The notes beneath the pieces were generated by a model, which worked only from the letters and a program-made list of their open reading frames with translations, was not told the DNA's origin and searched no databases. This document shows positions 7,517 through 16,103 of a stretch of 64,000 nt of DNA, in pieces. The stretch is from Candidatus Undinarchaeales archaeon. Lineage in GTDB: Archaea; SpSt-1190; JASMDC01. The DNA is taken from positions 1 through 64,000 of the forward strand of contig JASMDC010000010.1 of assembly GCA_030753015.1 (NCBI GenBank), written 5' to 3'. Position 1 is the first letter of the stretch; each line of letters starts with the position of its first letter. The position numbers and the translations under genes are program-made.

Positions 7517-8053
7517 CTATTTCATTCCGATGAGGAGCATCCCGCCGTCCTTGTGCGAGTATGGGTCGATCCGGGCATTGATCCCTGCGTCGGCGAAGCC
7601 CGCAGCGGCCTCTTCCAGGGACTCGTTATCGCCGTACTCGATGAGGGCACGCTGGTAGGGGATATCGGGAGAGAAGCTGTCCATGCCCTTGAGGTAGTTC
7701 TTGGCCACCTCGGCGACCTCGGAGAGCCTCTGGGTGTCGGTATGCGTGGGCTTGCCGGCGTAGGTGCCGTCGAGCTCTACCGTGGCGCAGTTGGAGTGGG
7801 AGTCGCGTCTGTAGGCGGTGTCGAACTCCTTCAGGAGCGCCTCGTGCATGCCTGTATCGTCGGTTGTGATAACGGCGCGCTGTACGAAGTAGGAAGGGCC
7901 GGAGCTATAGGAGGGGGCTTCGGCGTCCTTGAAGTGCTTGGCGAAGAAGCCAGGCTCGTTATCCTTAACGTAAGCATCAAGTGTATCGCGAACGGTATCA
8001 TAGTGGGCTCCGCGGGCCACCATGCCATCGATGTAAGCTGCGTCGATTTCCAT
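7517..8053 (-). CDS. Hypothetical protein, second unknown paralogous family (copy A)
   Basis: This 178 aa protein pairs with the gene at 6781-7335. It has YDTVRDTLDAYVKDNEPG near the N-terminus, VITTDDTGMHEALL in the middle and PTHTDTQRLSEVAEVAKNYL in the last third, and ends with a short beta-strand-like stretch GGMLLIGMK. The conserved Thr-His-x-Asp-Thr could be functional, but no catalytic assignment is possible. ATG 8053 is chosen over TTG 8065 because the TTATATA box at 8084-8090 sits about 34 bases upstream. Probably soluble and cytoplasmic. Confidence 0.7.
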   Translation of the reverse strand: MEIDAAYIDGMVARGAHYDTVRDTLDAYVKDNEPGFFAKHFKDAEAPSYSSGPSYFVQRAVITTDDTGMHEALLKEFDTAYRRDSHSNCATVELDGTYAGKPTHTDTQRLSEVAEVAKNYLKGMDSFSPDIPYQRALIEYGDNESLEEAAAGFADAGINARIDPYSHKDGGMLLIGMK

Positions 8054-8082
8054 GCGATCAGTCAACCTCGAACCGTATGGAC

Positions 8083-8091
8083 CTTATATAG
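8083..8091 (-). promoter_or_regulatory. TATA box for the 7517-8053 gene
   Basis: The nearly palindromic CTATATAAG on the minus strand lies about 34 bases upstream of ATG 8053. Confidence 0.55.
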
Positions 8092-8157
8092 GTTCCCTTG
8101 GGAGTGTCACCTGCGAGTGGTTACAGCTCCGGAAGGCAACTCGAGAACGACGCTGCT

Positions 8158-9528
8158 TCAGTTCCGCAGGCTCTTCACTGGGGCCGGGATGCGTCCGCCC
8201 CGGGCGATGAACGCCTTGGAACCGAACTGTGAGACCGGCATGATAGTGGAGCCACCGAGCAGACCGCCGAAGGAGACCATCTCGCCCGCCTTCTTCCCGG
8301 GTACGGGGATGAGCCGGCTCGCAGTGGTCTTGTTGTTGATGACCCCGATGGCCGCCTCGTCGGCGATGATCGCAGACAGGGTCTCTGCAGGAGTGTCGCC
8401 GGGGACGGCGATCATGTCCAGGCCCACCGAGCACACTGCGGTCATGGCCTCGAGCTTCTCCAGGGTGAGGGCACCTTCTGCCACGGCCTCGACCAGACCC
8501 GGGTCCTCGCACACCGGGATGAAGGCCCCGGAGAGCCCGCCCACGTAGCTGGTGGCCATGGCCCCGCCCTTCTTCACGGCGTCGGTGAGCAGCGCGAGCG
8601 CTGCAGTGCTGCCGGGAGCGCCCGCCCGTTGCAGGCCCATGGTCTCAAGTATCTCGCCCACACTGTCACCGCGCGTAGGGCTGGGGGCCAGGGAGATGTC
8701 GATGATGCCGAACTCCACGTCCAGGCGCCTGGCCATCTCGCGGCCGATGAGCTCGCCGACACGAGTGATCTTGAAGGCCGTGCGTTTGACCTCTTCCGCG
8801 ACGGTTCCCAGGCTCCTGCCCTTCAGCTTGTCGAGGGCGGCCTTGACGGTTCCGGGACCGGAGATGCCCACGCTCACTACCGCCTCGGGCTCCTCTGCAC
8901 CGTGGAACGCGCCCGCCATGAAGGGATTGTCGGAAGGAGCGTTGGCGAACACGACGAGCTTGGCGCACCCGATGCCGCCGCTGTCAGCGGTCCGCGCAGC
9001 TATGTCCTTGATGAGCGCACCGATGCGGAGCACGGCGTCCATGTTGATGCCTGCCCGGGTGCTGGCCACGTTCACCGACGAGCACACCCGTTCAGTGGAC
9101 GCGAGGGCGGCTGGAAGGCTCTCGAGCAGCATGCGATCGGCGTCCGTGAATCCCTTTTCGACCAATGCCGAGTAGCCACCTATGAAATCGATCCCCACAC
9201 GCTTGGCCACATCGTCCATGGCCTTGGCAACAGCGCAGCCGGCCTCCTCCGGATCGGCGTCCTTGAGCGGTGCCAGGAGGAAGGAGATGGGCGTGAGCGA
9301 GACGCGCTTGTTGACGATGGGGATGCCGTACCGCTCGGCGACGCCGTCGGCGGTGCCCACCAGATTGCCGGCATAGCGGAGCACCTTCTCCTTGATCTTG
9401 GAGCATAGGGCATCAAGGTCCGGATCGGCGCAGTCCATTACGTTGATGCCCATGGTGACAGTGCGCACGTCCAGGTTCTGGACGCTGATCATCTCGATGG
9501 TCTCCATGATCTCTTCGGGTCTGTACAT
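8158..9528 (-). CDS. PFL-like family protein, UPF0210/DUF711
   Basis: This 456 aa protein matches the UPF0210 family in length and in landmarks such as [27 protein letters not shown] at the N-terminus, [23 protein letters not shown], and the Gly-rich C-terminal region [15 protein letters not shown]. Members have a pyruvate formate-lyase-like barrel, but biochemical function is unknown to me. It starts 12 bases after the stop of the ACT-domain gene, and this ACT-UPF0210 pairing is widely conserved, suggesting a small-molecule-sensing subunit with its effector or enzyme. Soluble, cytoplasmic. No oddities are visible. Confidence 0.92.
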   Translation of the reverse strand: MYRPEEIMETIEMISVQNLDVRTVTMGINVMDCADPDLDALCSKIKEKVLRYAGNLVGTADGVAERYGIPIVNKRVSLTPISFLLAPLKDADPEEAGCAVAKAMDDVAKRVGIDFIGGYSALVEKGFTDADRMLLESLPAALASTERVCSSVNVASTRAGINMDAVLRIGALIKDIAARTADSGGIGCAKLVVFANAPSDNPFMAGAFHGAEEPEAVVSVGISGPGTVKAALDKLKGRSLGTVAEEVKRTAFKITRVGELIGREMARRLDVEFGIIDISLAPSPTRGDSVGEILETMGLQRAGAPGSTAALALLTDAVKKGGAMATSYVGGLSGAFIPVCEDPGLVEAVAEGALTLEKLEAMTAVCSVGLDMIAVPGDTPAETLSAIIADEAAIGVINNKTTASRLIPVPGKKAGEMVSFGGLLGGSTIMPVSQFGSKAFIARGGRIPAPVKSLRN

Positions 9529-9540
9529 GGTGACCGCCTC

Positions 9541-9822
9541 CTAGATCCGGTGCATGAACTCGAAGATGTCGTGGTGCTGGATGTACACCTTGACGCCCAG
9601 CCGCTCGGCCTCTCTCTCAAGCTCCTTCTTCAGCTCGGAGAGGCTCAGGTCCGAGCTGGCGATGTCGGCTAGCACGATCATCGCAAAATAATCCTGCATG
9701 ATCGTGGAGTTCAGGTCCTCGATGTTCACCGCCTGCTGTGCCAGCACGTTGGTGATACCGGCCACGATGCCCGTCCTGTCCTTACCAACGATCGTGATGA
9801 TGACCTGCTCCTTATCGCTCAT
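9541..9822 (-). CDS. ACT domain protein, UPF0237
   Basis: The 93 aa protein is almost entirely one ACT domain: VIITIVGKDRTGIVAGITNVLA starts the first strand and helix, NIEDLNSTIMQDYFAMIVLADI continues it, and a C-terminal helix ends EFMHRI. ACT domains bind amino acids or similar ligands. The gene heads a two-gene operon with the UPF0210 protein, so a regulatory or complex partner role is inferred. A minus-strand CCTATAACTC box about 29 bases before the ATG at 9822 could be its promoter. Confidence 0.93.
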   Translation of the reverse strand: MSDKEQVIITIVGKDRTGIVAGITNVLAQQAVNIEDLNSTIMQDYFAMIVLADIASSDLSLSELKKELEREAERLGVKVYIQHHDIFEFMHRI

Positions 9823-9970
9823 GGAACCGGGAACGGACGGTCAGAGTTATAGGTTTGATGTGCTGGCGTCGGTCCGTTGAAACCGGTTTCACCGTCTTGT
9901 TTTTAAGCTGTTTCGTACATAGGGTCCGATAGTACACGAGAGCAGAACATGTGAGAACGGATGTGATACC

Positions 9971-10126
9971 ATGACCAGAATCATCAACCTGTGCAACGAC
10001 GGCTGCTGTCCCGTCATCGAGATCGACGAGCACGAAGTGCGAATCGGCGAGGAGGGGAACCTCTGCACCCTCTCCCGCGACGAGTGGAACACCCTCGTAT
10101 CCAAGATCAAGAACGATGAGGTATAG
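9971..10126 (+). CDS. Small Cys-rich protein, 51 aa
   Basis: The reading frame encodes 51 residues starting MTRIINLCNDGCCPVIEID and ending SKIKNDEV. The N-terminal C-x3-CC set could bind metal or thiol ligands; the rest looks like a two-strand plus helix miniprotein. It resembles small stand-alone proteins in other prokaryotes with an LC-x3-GCCPV start, but I have no name for them. A GGATGTGA Shine-Dalgarno-like sequence precedes the ATG, and TTTTTAAG at about 9900 could be the TATA box. The stop is TAG, in frame with the ArsM-like remnant 15 bases downstream. Confidence 0.65.
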   Translation: MTRIINLCNDGCCPVIEIDEHEVRIGEEGNLCTLSRDEWNTLVSKIKNDEV

Positions 10127-10141
10127 CTCTATAACGGGGCG

Positions 10142-10348
10142 GTGCTCAAGGACGAATACCTTGAAAAGGTGAATGCGGCCGGGTTCGGGAGAATCGAGGT
10201 CATCCAGGAGAAAGTCTTCCCGATCTCCTCTATGCTCAACGATCCCACTGCCCAGGCCGTGATTCGTGACCTGGAGCTGACACAGGAGGACCTCAAGGGA
10301 CTCGACGACTCGGTAGTGAGCTTGGAGTTCACGGCCATCAAGGGATAG
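10142..10348 (+). pseudogene. ArsM-like methyltransferase C-terminal remnant
   Basis: These 68 codons (GTG start possible at 10142) match only the C-terminal tail of arsenite methyltransferase-like proteins: GAVLKDEYLEKVNAAGF, a middle EKVFPIS, and ELTQEDLKGLDDSVVSLEFTA. The SAM-binding Rossmann domain that should come before is absent; the upstream in-frame codons LYNGAV belong to the same homology but end at a TAG. It is therefore a truncated remnant, or a small stand-alone version fused by deletion to the preceding 51 aa gene's transcript. TAG is an ordinary stop elsewhere in this window, so readthrough is unlikely. Confidence 0.6.
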
Positions 10349-10355
10349 AATGTGC

Positions 10356-10379
10356 GGGGGATCGGGTAACCGGCCCCCC
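10356..10379 (+). terminator. GC-rich stem-loop after the ArsM remnant
   Basis: GGGGG pairs with CCCCC, and the inner CGG pairs with CCG around a GTAA loop, eight bases after the stop at 10348. No long T-tract follows, so termination efficiency is uncertain. Confidence 0.4.
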
Positions 10380-10420
10380 ACCGCCAGGTTCAAAAGGCTT
10401 GTCCTTCATGTTATCCGGAT

Positions 10421-11050
10421 ATGCCTCGTCGTCCCCTCGTCAACGTACGACTCGCCGGGTACTGTGGCATAGCAGCGTTCGCGGTCGCCTTCATCTGCAT
10501 CCTGTTCGCCACCAATGCCTCACCCTGGTTCAGCTGGACCGAGACCTGGCTGAGCGACCTGGGGGGGCGCGATGGTGAGGCAGTGACCCTGTTCGGCCCA
10601 TTCACCGCAGCTCACCTGTTCAACAACGGCGTCATGCTCGCCTCACTGCTGGGCATCGGGCTCGTCGGCGGACTTTGGGGATTTCCGGGGCTGGACACAC
10701 CCTGGGGCAAGCGAGGGCTCGTCCTCCTGGTACTGGACATGGTGGCTCTGTTCGGAGTAGGACTGTTCCCCATCTCGCTCGGCGTTAGACACGATTATGC
10801 CGCTGTGCTCTTCTTCGTGCTCATCCCCGCATCGCTGCTCGCACTTGCGAAGGGGCTGAACGATTCGGGTGAGGACGGGCATGCACGGACCATGGGGGTG
10901 CTGGGGGCGATAGCCCTCGTCACCGTGCCCCTCATCGAGCTCCTACCACAGCCCTGGGGCAATAATGCGCTCATCGAGACCATCCCTTCGCTGGCGCTGG
11001 GGATCGCGAGCTTGGTGTCCGGACGGTGGCTGCTCGTCTTGGACGACTAG
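10421..11050 (+). CDS. DUF998 family membrane protein
   Basis: This 209 aa protein has about six hydrophobic helices, starting with LAGYCGIAAFAVAFICILFA after a short basic N-terminus. The stretch ETWLSDLGG followed by a membrane segment with FNNGVM is typical of DUF998 proteins, whose function is unknown; they are multipass membrane proteins of bacteria and archaea. It ends four bases inside the convergent transporter gene (stop overlap at 11047-11050). The ATG at 10421 follows an AAAAGG-rich region about 30 bases upstream that may serve as a weak TATA element. Confidence 0.8.
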   Translation: MPRRPLVNVRLAGYCGIAAFAVAFICILFATNASPWFSWTETWLSDLGGRDGEAVTLFGPFTAAHLFNNGVMLASLLGIGLVGGLWGFPGLDTPWGKRGLVLLVLDMVALFGVGLFPISLGVRHDYAAVLFFVLIPASLLALAKGLNDSGEDGHARTMGVLGAIALVTVPLIELLPQPWGNNALIETIPSLALGIASLVSGRWLLVLDD

Positions 11051-13389
11051 GCCGGCTCCAACGCGGACCCCATTATGCGACATAGCACCTGGCCGAAGGA
11101 ACCCTCCTGTTCATCAGCATAGGTCTTCAGCCAAGCGGCGAACCTCTCCTCCAGCACGGTGATGGGTGGCACGATCATCAGCGCCCCGATGAGGGCAGAC
11201 GTCACGCCGATGGAGAGGGTGAGCCCCATGCGGTCCATGCCCGGATTGTCCCCGATGGTCATGGCCATGAATCCCATGATTGTGGTGATTGTAGTTACTG
11301 TAATAGCGCTCCCCACCGAGCGGTAGGTCTGGGCCATGGCCTCGGAGGAGGGCAGCGTCTTTCGCAGCCCGTGATATCGGTGGGCAAGATGTAGGGAGAA
11401 GTCGATGCCAAGGCCCATGATCATGCTGAACACGCTCGACGTCGCCATGGTCATGTGTATGCCCGCGTACCCCATGACGCCCCGCACCCACACCATGCTG
11501 ATCATCATTGGCGCCAGGCACACAAGGGCCAGGGCCGGCGAGCGGTAGATCAGGAACACGATGACCATGACGAAGATGAGCCCCCACATGGTGGTCCGCG
11601 CCATGTCGCCGCCGATGAGCTTGCCGATGATGCGGCCGAACGCAGGGCCGCCGCTGTAAGCAACGGTGACGTGCGAGGGGATGTCCATCTCCTCGACATC
11701 GCGTTCGATGGCGCTCATGAACTTTTCGTTCAAGGTCTGCTCGTTACCTATGCTCGTGCTAACGGACATGAGTAGGATATCGCGCTTCTTGTTGTAGTAG
11801 CGTCCGAGCTTCCCCCGGTCCTCCACAGCCTCGAGGAGCTCTCGCTCGTCGTAGGGGATGCGCTCACGCCCAGGTATGCGCTGATTCTGGAACGCCTCCC
11901 AAGGATCGCCCACGCTGTCCACGTGCTCCTCGCGGGCGATGAACTGGGAGAGCAAGTGGAGCTCCTTGAGGAACTCCCGGTCGACGAGCGAGTCGGGAGC
12001 GGGCGCCACGTCGTTGAGCTGGAACACGATGAAAGCCGACTCGGCACCCCCGAATTCGTTCTTAAAGGAGTCCATGGAGCGGACCACGGAAAGGCTCCTG
12101 GGGGAATCTGCGGACATGTCCGTGAGCGTCTTGACATACTGGGCCCCGTTGGCCATGAACACCGTGAAAACAAGGAGTACGAGCATGGTGGTCGCGGGCC
12201 AGGACTCCACCAGCGTACCCACGAACACGAAGAACCGGTCCAGGGACTGGACCCGGACCACCTCCACGGGCCCCTTGCGGCCTTTCTCGGTGATGACCAG
12301 TAGTGCTACAAGGAGCACCAGCGACGAGAGCATGCTGAAGAATATGCCCAGGGCGAGGACGGTCCCCAGGTCCTGGATGCCGGGCATCCGACCCATCCTC
12401 ATGGCCAGGAAGCCAGCCATGGTGGTTGTGGCGGTGGCCAGGACCGCCATCCCCAGGTCGGACAGGGTCTCCTCCACGGCCTCTTCCACGCTCTTCCCCT
12501 CCTCACGCTCCTCCAGGTATCTGTGGACCACGTGGATACCGTAGTCGATCCCGATGCCGATGAGCATGGCGCCGATCCCCACGGTGATGGTGGAGAGCGG
12601 GATGTCCAGCATCTCCATGAACCCGGCGGTCCAGATGACCGAGAGGATGATTGGGAGCATGGGGATGGCGGCGGTGCTCCCGGAGCGGAAGTAGAGGTAG
12701 AGTGTGATGAAGACTAGGAGGAGGCTGTACCCGATGGAGTCGCGGGCACCGCCCACCAGCACGATCATCATCACGCGCATCATCGATGGTCGGCCCGTGA
12801 TCTCGACGCGGATCCCCAGGGGAGGCCGGGCGAACCGGATGGCGTCCCTGACGCTGTCCTCGAACAGTCCGAGCCGCCGCGCGTCGACGCTCACGGCGCC
12901 GAAACCGAACAAGACGGAACGGGTGTAGGCCTTGTTGTAGAAACGATCCAAAGAGCCCATCTGGTCGTGGAGCGCGATTGATCCCTCTATGGTCGTGGGG
13001 AATGGGCGATGTTTCTGGGTGATGGTCTTTGCGGCAGAGTCCGTCGACGACAGCTCCTTCACGTCCTCCAGCCGCTCGTCAAGCGCCTTCGTGAACGCCA
13101 ACACCCGCGGGTCGCGCATGTCACGCACTGCATCGGGCTCATCAACGGTGTCGTCCAGCTCTAGCAGGAGGATGACCGTGTCCTGTGTCCCGTACTCGTT
13201 GGAGATGAACTGCATGGTCTGGAGCACGTCCAGGTCCTCGGGCATGAACTTTCTCATATCGGTCTCGAGCTTGAGCTTGATGGCGTGGGAGTAGACGATC
13301 CCGGTCGCGATGAGGAACACTGCCACCACGATGTACGGATGACGGTAGATCTGGCGTCCCAGCCATCGCAAGACCTTCTTCGCGACCAT
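11047..13389 (-). CDS. RND-superfamily (MMPL/HAE3) transporter
   Basis: This 780 aa integral membrane protein has two similar halves, each with one helix, a large extracytoplasmic loop and five further helices. Marks include MRKFMPEDLDVLQTM after the first helix, the SSD-like TVGIGAMLIGIGIDYGIHVVHRY in half one and SVFSMIMGLGIDFSLHLAHRY in half two. Archaeal HAE3 proteins are proposed to move hydrophobic molecules using ion gradients; the substrate is unknown. It is the last gene of an operon with a MarR/GbsR-like regulator and a surface protein that probably works with it outside the membrane. Start ATG 13389 follows the neighbour's stop by 25 bases. Confidence 0.9.
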   Translation of the reverse strand: MVAKKVLRWLGRQIYRHPYIVVAVFLIATGIVYSHAIKLKLETDMRKFMPEDLDVLQTMQFISNEYGTQDTVILLLELDDTVDEPDAVRDMRDPRVLAFTKALDERLEDVKELSSTDSAAKTITQKHRPFPTTIEGSIALHDQMGSLDRFYNKAYTRSVLFGFGAVSVDARRLGLFEDSVRDAIRFARPPLGIRVEITGRPSMMRVMMIVLVGGARDSIGYSLLLVFITLYLYFRSGSTAAIPMLPIILSVIWTAGFMEMLDIPLSTITVGIGAMLIGIGIDYGIHVVHRYLEEREEGKSVEEAVEETLSDLGMAVLATATTTMAGFLAMRMGRMPGIQDLGTVLALGIFFSMLSSLVLLVALLVITEKGRKGPVEVVRVQSLDRFFVFVGTLVESWPATTMLVLLVFTVFMANGAQYVKTLTDMSADSPRSLSVVRSMDSFKNEFGGAESAFIVFQLNDVAPAPDSLVDREFLKELHLLSQFIAREEHVDSVGDPWEAFQNQRIPGRERIPYDERELLEAVEDRGKLGRYYNKKRDILLMSVSTSIGNEQTLNEKFMSAIERDVEEMDIPSHVTVAYSGGPAFGRIIGKLIGGDMARTTMWGLIFVMVIVFLIYRSPALALVCLAPMMISMVWVRGVMGYAGIHMTMATSSVFSMIMGLGIDFSLHLAHRYHGLRKTLPSSEAMAQTYRSVGSAITVTTITTIMGFMAMTIGDNPGMDRMGLTLSIGVTSALIGALMIVPPITVLEERFAAWLKTYADEQEGSFGQVLCRIMGSALEPA

Positions 13390-13414
13390 GGTCGGTGACC
13401 GTCCTCGGACGAGA

Positions 13415-15502
13415 CTACTTCTTCTCGACGGTGTCGTTCGGTTTACGCGTCACGTAGTACACGAGGCCACCGACCAAGAGGACGACCGCTGCGATGGGAC
13501 CCAGCTGTGAGCTGAGGGGCGCCTCTTCACCGGCCACTTGCCTGCCACCATCTGTGATGGTGACCTCCTTGGAGTCCTCGAACACGTATACGTTGGAGTC
13601 ACCGATATCCCGGTCGCCCACGGCCCTGATCTCGAAAGTAAGGGCGTATTCCTTGGGTGTGCCGTCGCTCTCGATGCGTCCGTCGAGAATACCTGTCCTC
13701 GATACGCCCGGGGGGATAGTGGAAAGGTAGTCGCTCTTGGTCTCGAACACGAAGGGAACGTCGCCCTCGACGATGGCCTTGATTGACGCGGACTCGGCCT
13801 CTTCGCTGCCGGTGTTCATGACCTCGATGGTCATCTTGAACTCATCGCCAAGCTTCAGCGCCGAGACCTTGCGCCCGGCGACGGTGACCTCGAGGGTGGA
13901 GATGGAGAGCCTGGGCTTCTCGTTGACGATGAGGGTGTAGGTCTGCTGGCCGGTGAGGGCCGCTCCTGCGGTGTCGGTGAACGTCAGGTCAACGGTGACG
14001 AGGTAATCGCCCGGTTTCGTGTCCTCAGGCACGTCGAACCTGAACTGGGCGGAGCTGCTGGTGTCCTTGGCTACGTTGCCCAGCACAGAGCGACGGTTGC
14101 CGCCGAAATCCAGGGCGTCGGAAGTAGCTACGGCCACGACGTTCTTGGCCATCCCCGTGCCCACGTTGTTGATGTCGAGGGAGAGGAGCACGTCGTCGTC
14201 ACCGGGTCGCACCTTCTCAGGGTCCACGGACGTATCGCCCAGGCGGAGCTCGGGCATTCCCTGGACGGAGAGGCCGATGATGGACTCGGCGGAGTTTGCG
14301 GTCCCCAGCGCGTCCTCGTAGGTGAGCGCGGCGGTCAGCTGGTAGGCGCCCTCGGGCGTCTTGGGCGCAGCGTAGACCTGGATGGGAAGTCGTGCCTGGG
14401 CATCGGCGGCCAGCTCCCGGACGAGGTACTGCGACGAGCCCAGCGGGATGACGCCGTCCACGGTCACGGGAAGGTTCACTGAGCCCACCATCTGGGCCGC
14501 GGAGGCCACCATGGCCATGGTGGGATCCGCCATTATCGCTTGGGCTGCACCTGAGCCACCGAAGCCCTGCCCCTGGCTCTGGTACGCGCTCACCCGGGTG
14601 AGCGAGAGGCGCACGTTCTTGGCCTCGGCGCTACCGGCGTTGCGGAGGACGAAGACGAGGTCCTTGGTCTCGCCGGGCGTGAAGGTGTCAAGGCCCTCGA
14701 TCACAGCGAGCTCGACAACCGGCTCGGTCTTGTCGACGTGCAGACCGAGCTGGAGCGTTGGATTGGTCGAACCGCTGTCGTCCTCGATGGTGATGGGGAG
14801 AGTGTAGAAGCCCGATGCACGGGCGCTGGTCTGGAGCACGAGATCGATGTAGGCAAGACGGCCGGGCAGCACGTCGCCGAGGGCGAACACGTCCCCCGTC
14901 CCGCGAAGCGAGAAGAGCGTGGTGTCCTCGGAGCCCTCGGGCGTCGTCGCCACAGTCGCGCGCACGTTCTCGGCGACGCCCTTGCCGGCGTTCCGCATAC
15001 TGATGCGCACCTCGATCGCGGTCCCCGACGAGATCGTGTCCGGGAGGGTGGTGCTGGCGATGACCACGAGCGGATCCGCTTCGATCTCGAGGGTCAGCTC
15101 GGTCTCCTCGCGCAGCTCCTCACAGGTGGGGTGGCAGGTGATGATGTCGAGCTTGTAGGTACCCTCCTGGGCCCCCTCGTCAACGTCGAGGTAGAAGTCC
15201 TTGTAGATGACCGGGCGGCCGACGACATCGCCGATGACCTCGACACTCGGGTGCCCCTCACGAACTGAGAAGGGATACTTGGGATCCACTGCCAGGGTTA
15301 GGTCCTCCAGAGCTTTGTCGCCGCTGAACGTCAGCTTGAGCTTGAGGGTCATGGGCATGCCCGGATTGAGTACGGTCGGATCGGTGGACACCTTTGTCAC
15401 CGAAACGGCACCGTAGTCCTTGCCGGCGGCAGCGAGGCCGAACGGAGCGATGAGTATCGCGCAGAGCACGAGGGTCAGTATCAATAGGTTCTCTCGTTCC
15501 AT
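13415..15502 (-). CDS. COG1361-type S-layer/CARDB surface protein
   Basis: This 695 aa protein has a signal peptide (hydrophobic LLILTLVLCAILIAPFGLAAAG), several beta-sandwich repeats of the CARDB/NEW3 type (for example LVFVLRNAGSAEAKNVRLSL and LSLDINNVGTGMAKNV), and a C-terminal membrane anchor GPIAAVVLLVGGLVYYV followed by a short basic tail. Such proteins sit on the outer face of the archaeal membrane. It lies between a transcription regulator and an RND/MMPL transporter in one operon, a common archaeal arrangement, so it is likely an extracytoplasmic partner of the transporter. A Gly/Gln-rich loop (SQGQGFGGSG) lies near residue 310. Confidence 0.85.
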   Translation of the reverse strand: MERENLLILTLVLCAILIAPFGLAAAGKDYGAVSVTKVSTDPTVLNPGMPMTLKLKLTFSGDKALEDLTLAVDPKYPFSVREGHPSVEVIGDVVGRPVIYKDFYLDVDEGAQEGTYKLDIITCHPTCEELREETELTLEIEADPLVVIASTTLPDTISSGTAIEVRISMRNAGKGVAENVRATVATTPEGSEDTTLFSLRGTGDVFALGDVLPGRLAYIDLVLQTSARASGFYTLPITIEDDSGSTNPTLQLGLHVDKTEPVVELAVIEGLDTFTPGETKDLVFVLRNAGSAEAKNVRLSLTRVSAYQSQGQGFGGSGAAQAIMADPTMAMVASAAQMVGSVNLPVTVDGVIPLGSSQYLVRELAADAQARLPIQVYAAPKTPEGAYQLTAALTYEDALGTANSAESIIGLSVQGMPELRLGDTSVDPEKVRPGDDDVLLSLDINNVGTGMAKNVVAVATSDALDFGGNRRSVLGNVAKDTSSSAQFRFDVPEDTKPGDYLVTVDLTFTDTAGAALTGQQTYTLIVNEKPRLSISTLEVTVAGRKVSALKLGDEFKMTIEVMNTGSEEAESASIKAIVEGDVPFVFETKSDYLSTIPPGVSRTGILDGRIESDGTPKEYALTFEIRAVGDRDIGDSNVYVFEDSKEVTITDGGRQVAGEEAPLSSQLGPIAAVVLLVGGLVYYVTRKPNDTVEKK

Positions 15503-15533
15503 TGTAGGTCACTCCTTTCTTCTCTCAATCAGT

Positions 15534-16046
15534 TTAGTTCTCGTTCGATAATGCCTTCTCTCCGGCCTCGATGGTCCGAAGGATCTCCCGGGGATCCTGG
15601 CGGCTCATACGTTCGAGCACGGCCAGGAGCGCGACTGCCTTGTCGATGAGCTCATCGATGTGGCCGTACATCCGCTCGTCACCATCCTTGTCATAGGCGC
15701 CCCGTACCTCCTTGAGGTGCACGATGGCGATGTTGATAGTGGGAATGGTCCTGAAGTGGATGGGTGTCATGAGATCGGTGAGGGCATGGCGGCACACATA
15801 GTAGCCGCGCCGGTCACCGGGGACCTTGACCCGTTCCACGTCCACGAAATCGCCCATCCCCGACAGGATCTTGGACACCTTGGGGACGGAGAAACCCGTG
15901 AGCTCGGCAAGATCCTCCTGTGAGAGGGGCTCATCGGCGGCGAAGAGGATGGCGTACACGGTGGCGCCGTCCCCGGGATACCCGATGGCCTGGCCGATCC
16001 TCGTGATGAGTGCCACGAACGCTTGGTCGGTCTCCGACAGCTCCAT
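15534..16046 (-). CDS. MarR/GbsR-like winged-helix transcription regulator
   Basis: This 170 aa protein has a winged-helix domain in its first half: helices ending at LFAADEPLSQEDLAEL, then TGFSVPKVSKILSGM as recognition helix, and a wing with VKVPGDRRGYYV. The second half is helical (IHLKEVRGAYDKDGDERMY onward), like the dimerisation helices of GbsR/MarR proteins. ATG 16046 is chosen over GTG 16061 because a TTAAAAAC box is centred 27 bases upstream. The gene heads the operon with the surface protein and MMPL transporter, and a palindrome directly behind its TATA box is a plausible autoregulatory operator. The effector is unknown. Confidence 0.82.
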   Translation of the reverse strand: MELSETDQAFVALITRIGQAIGYPGDGATVYAILFAADEPLSQEDLAELTGFSVPKVSKILSGMGDFVDVERVKVPGDRRGYYVCRHALTDLMTPIHFRTIPTINIAIVHLKEVRGAYDKDGDERMYGHIDELIDKAVALLAVLERMSRQDPREILRTIEAGEKALSNEN

Positions 16047-16068
16047 CAGGCCTGGCGGCACACCACAT

Positions 16069-16077
16069 GTTTTTAAG
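16069..16077. promoter_or_regulatory. Shared bidirectional TATA-like box
   Basis: TTTTTAAGA lies about 27 bases from the minus-strand start at 16046 and about 30 bases from the plus-strand start at 16104, so one AT-rich box could serve both divergent genes. Confidence 0.45.
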
Positions 16078-16097
16078 ATTTTCCAATTTTGGAAAAT
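16078..16097. promoter_or_regulatory. Palindromic operator between divergent genes
   Basis: Two perfect 9-base arms, ATTTTCCAA and TTGGAAAAT, are separated by TT. Size and symmetry fit a MarR/GbsR dimer site. It abuts the shared TATA box and starts six bases before the plus-strand ATG at 16104, so binding should block both transcripts. Confidence 0.7.
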
Positions 16098-16103
16098 TTC
16101 ATA

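Noticed and set aside
10124-10126. TAG possibly read as pyrrolysine, joining the 51 aa gene and the ArsM-like tail into one protein
   Set aside because: Ordinary genes here end in TAG (for example the aminotransferase at 4454 and metF at 37365), and the preceding 51 aa frame ends as a natural small protein. No pyl gene is present in the window.
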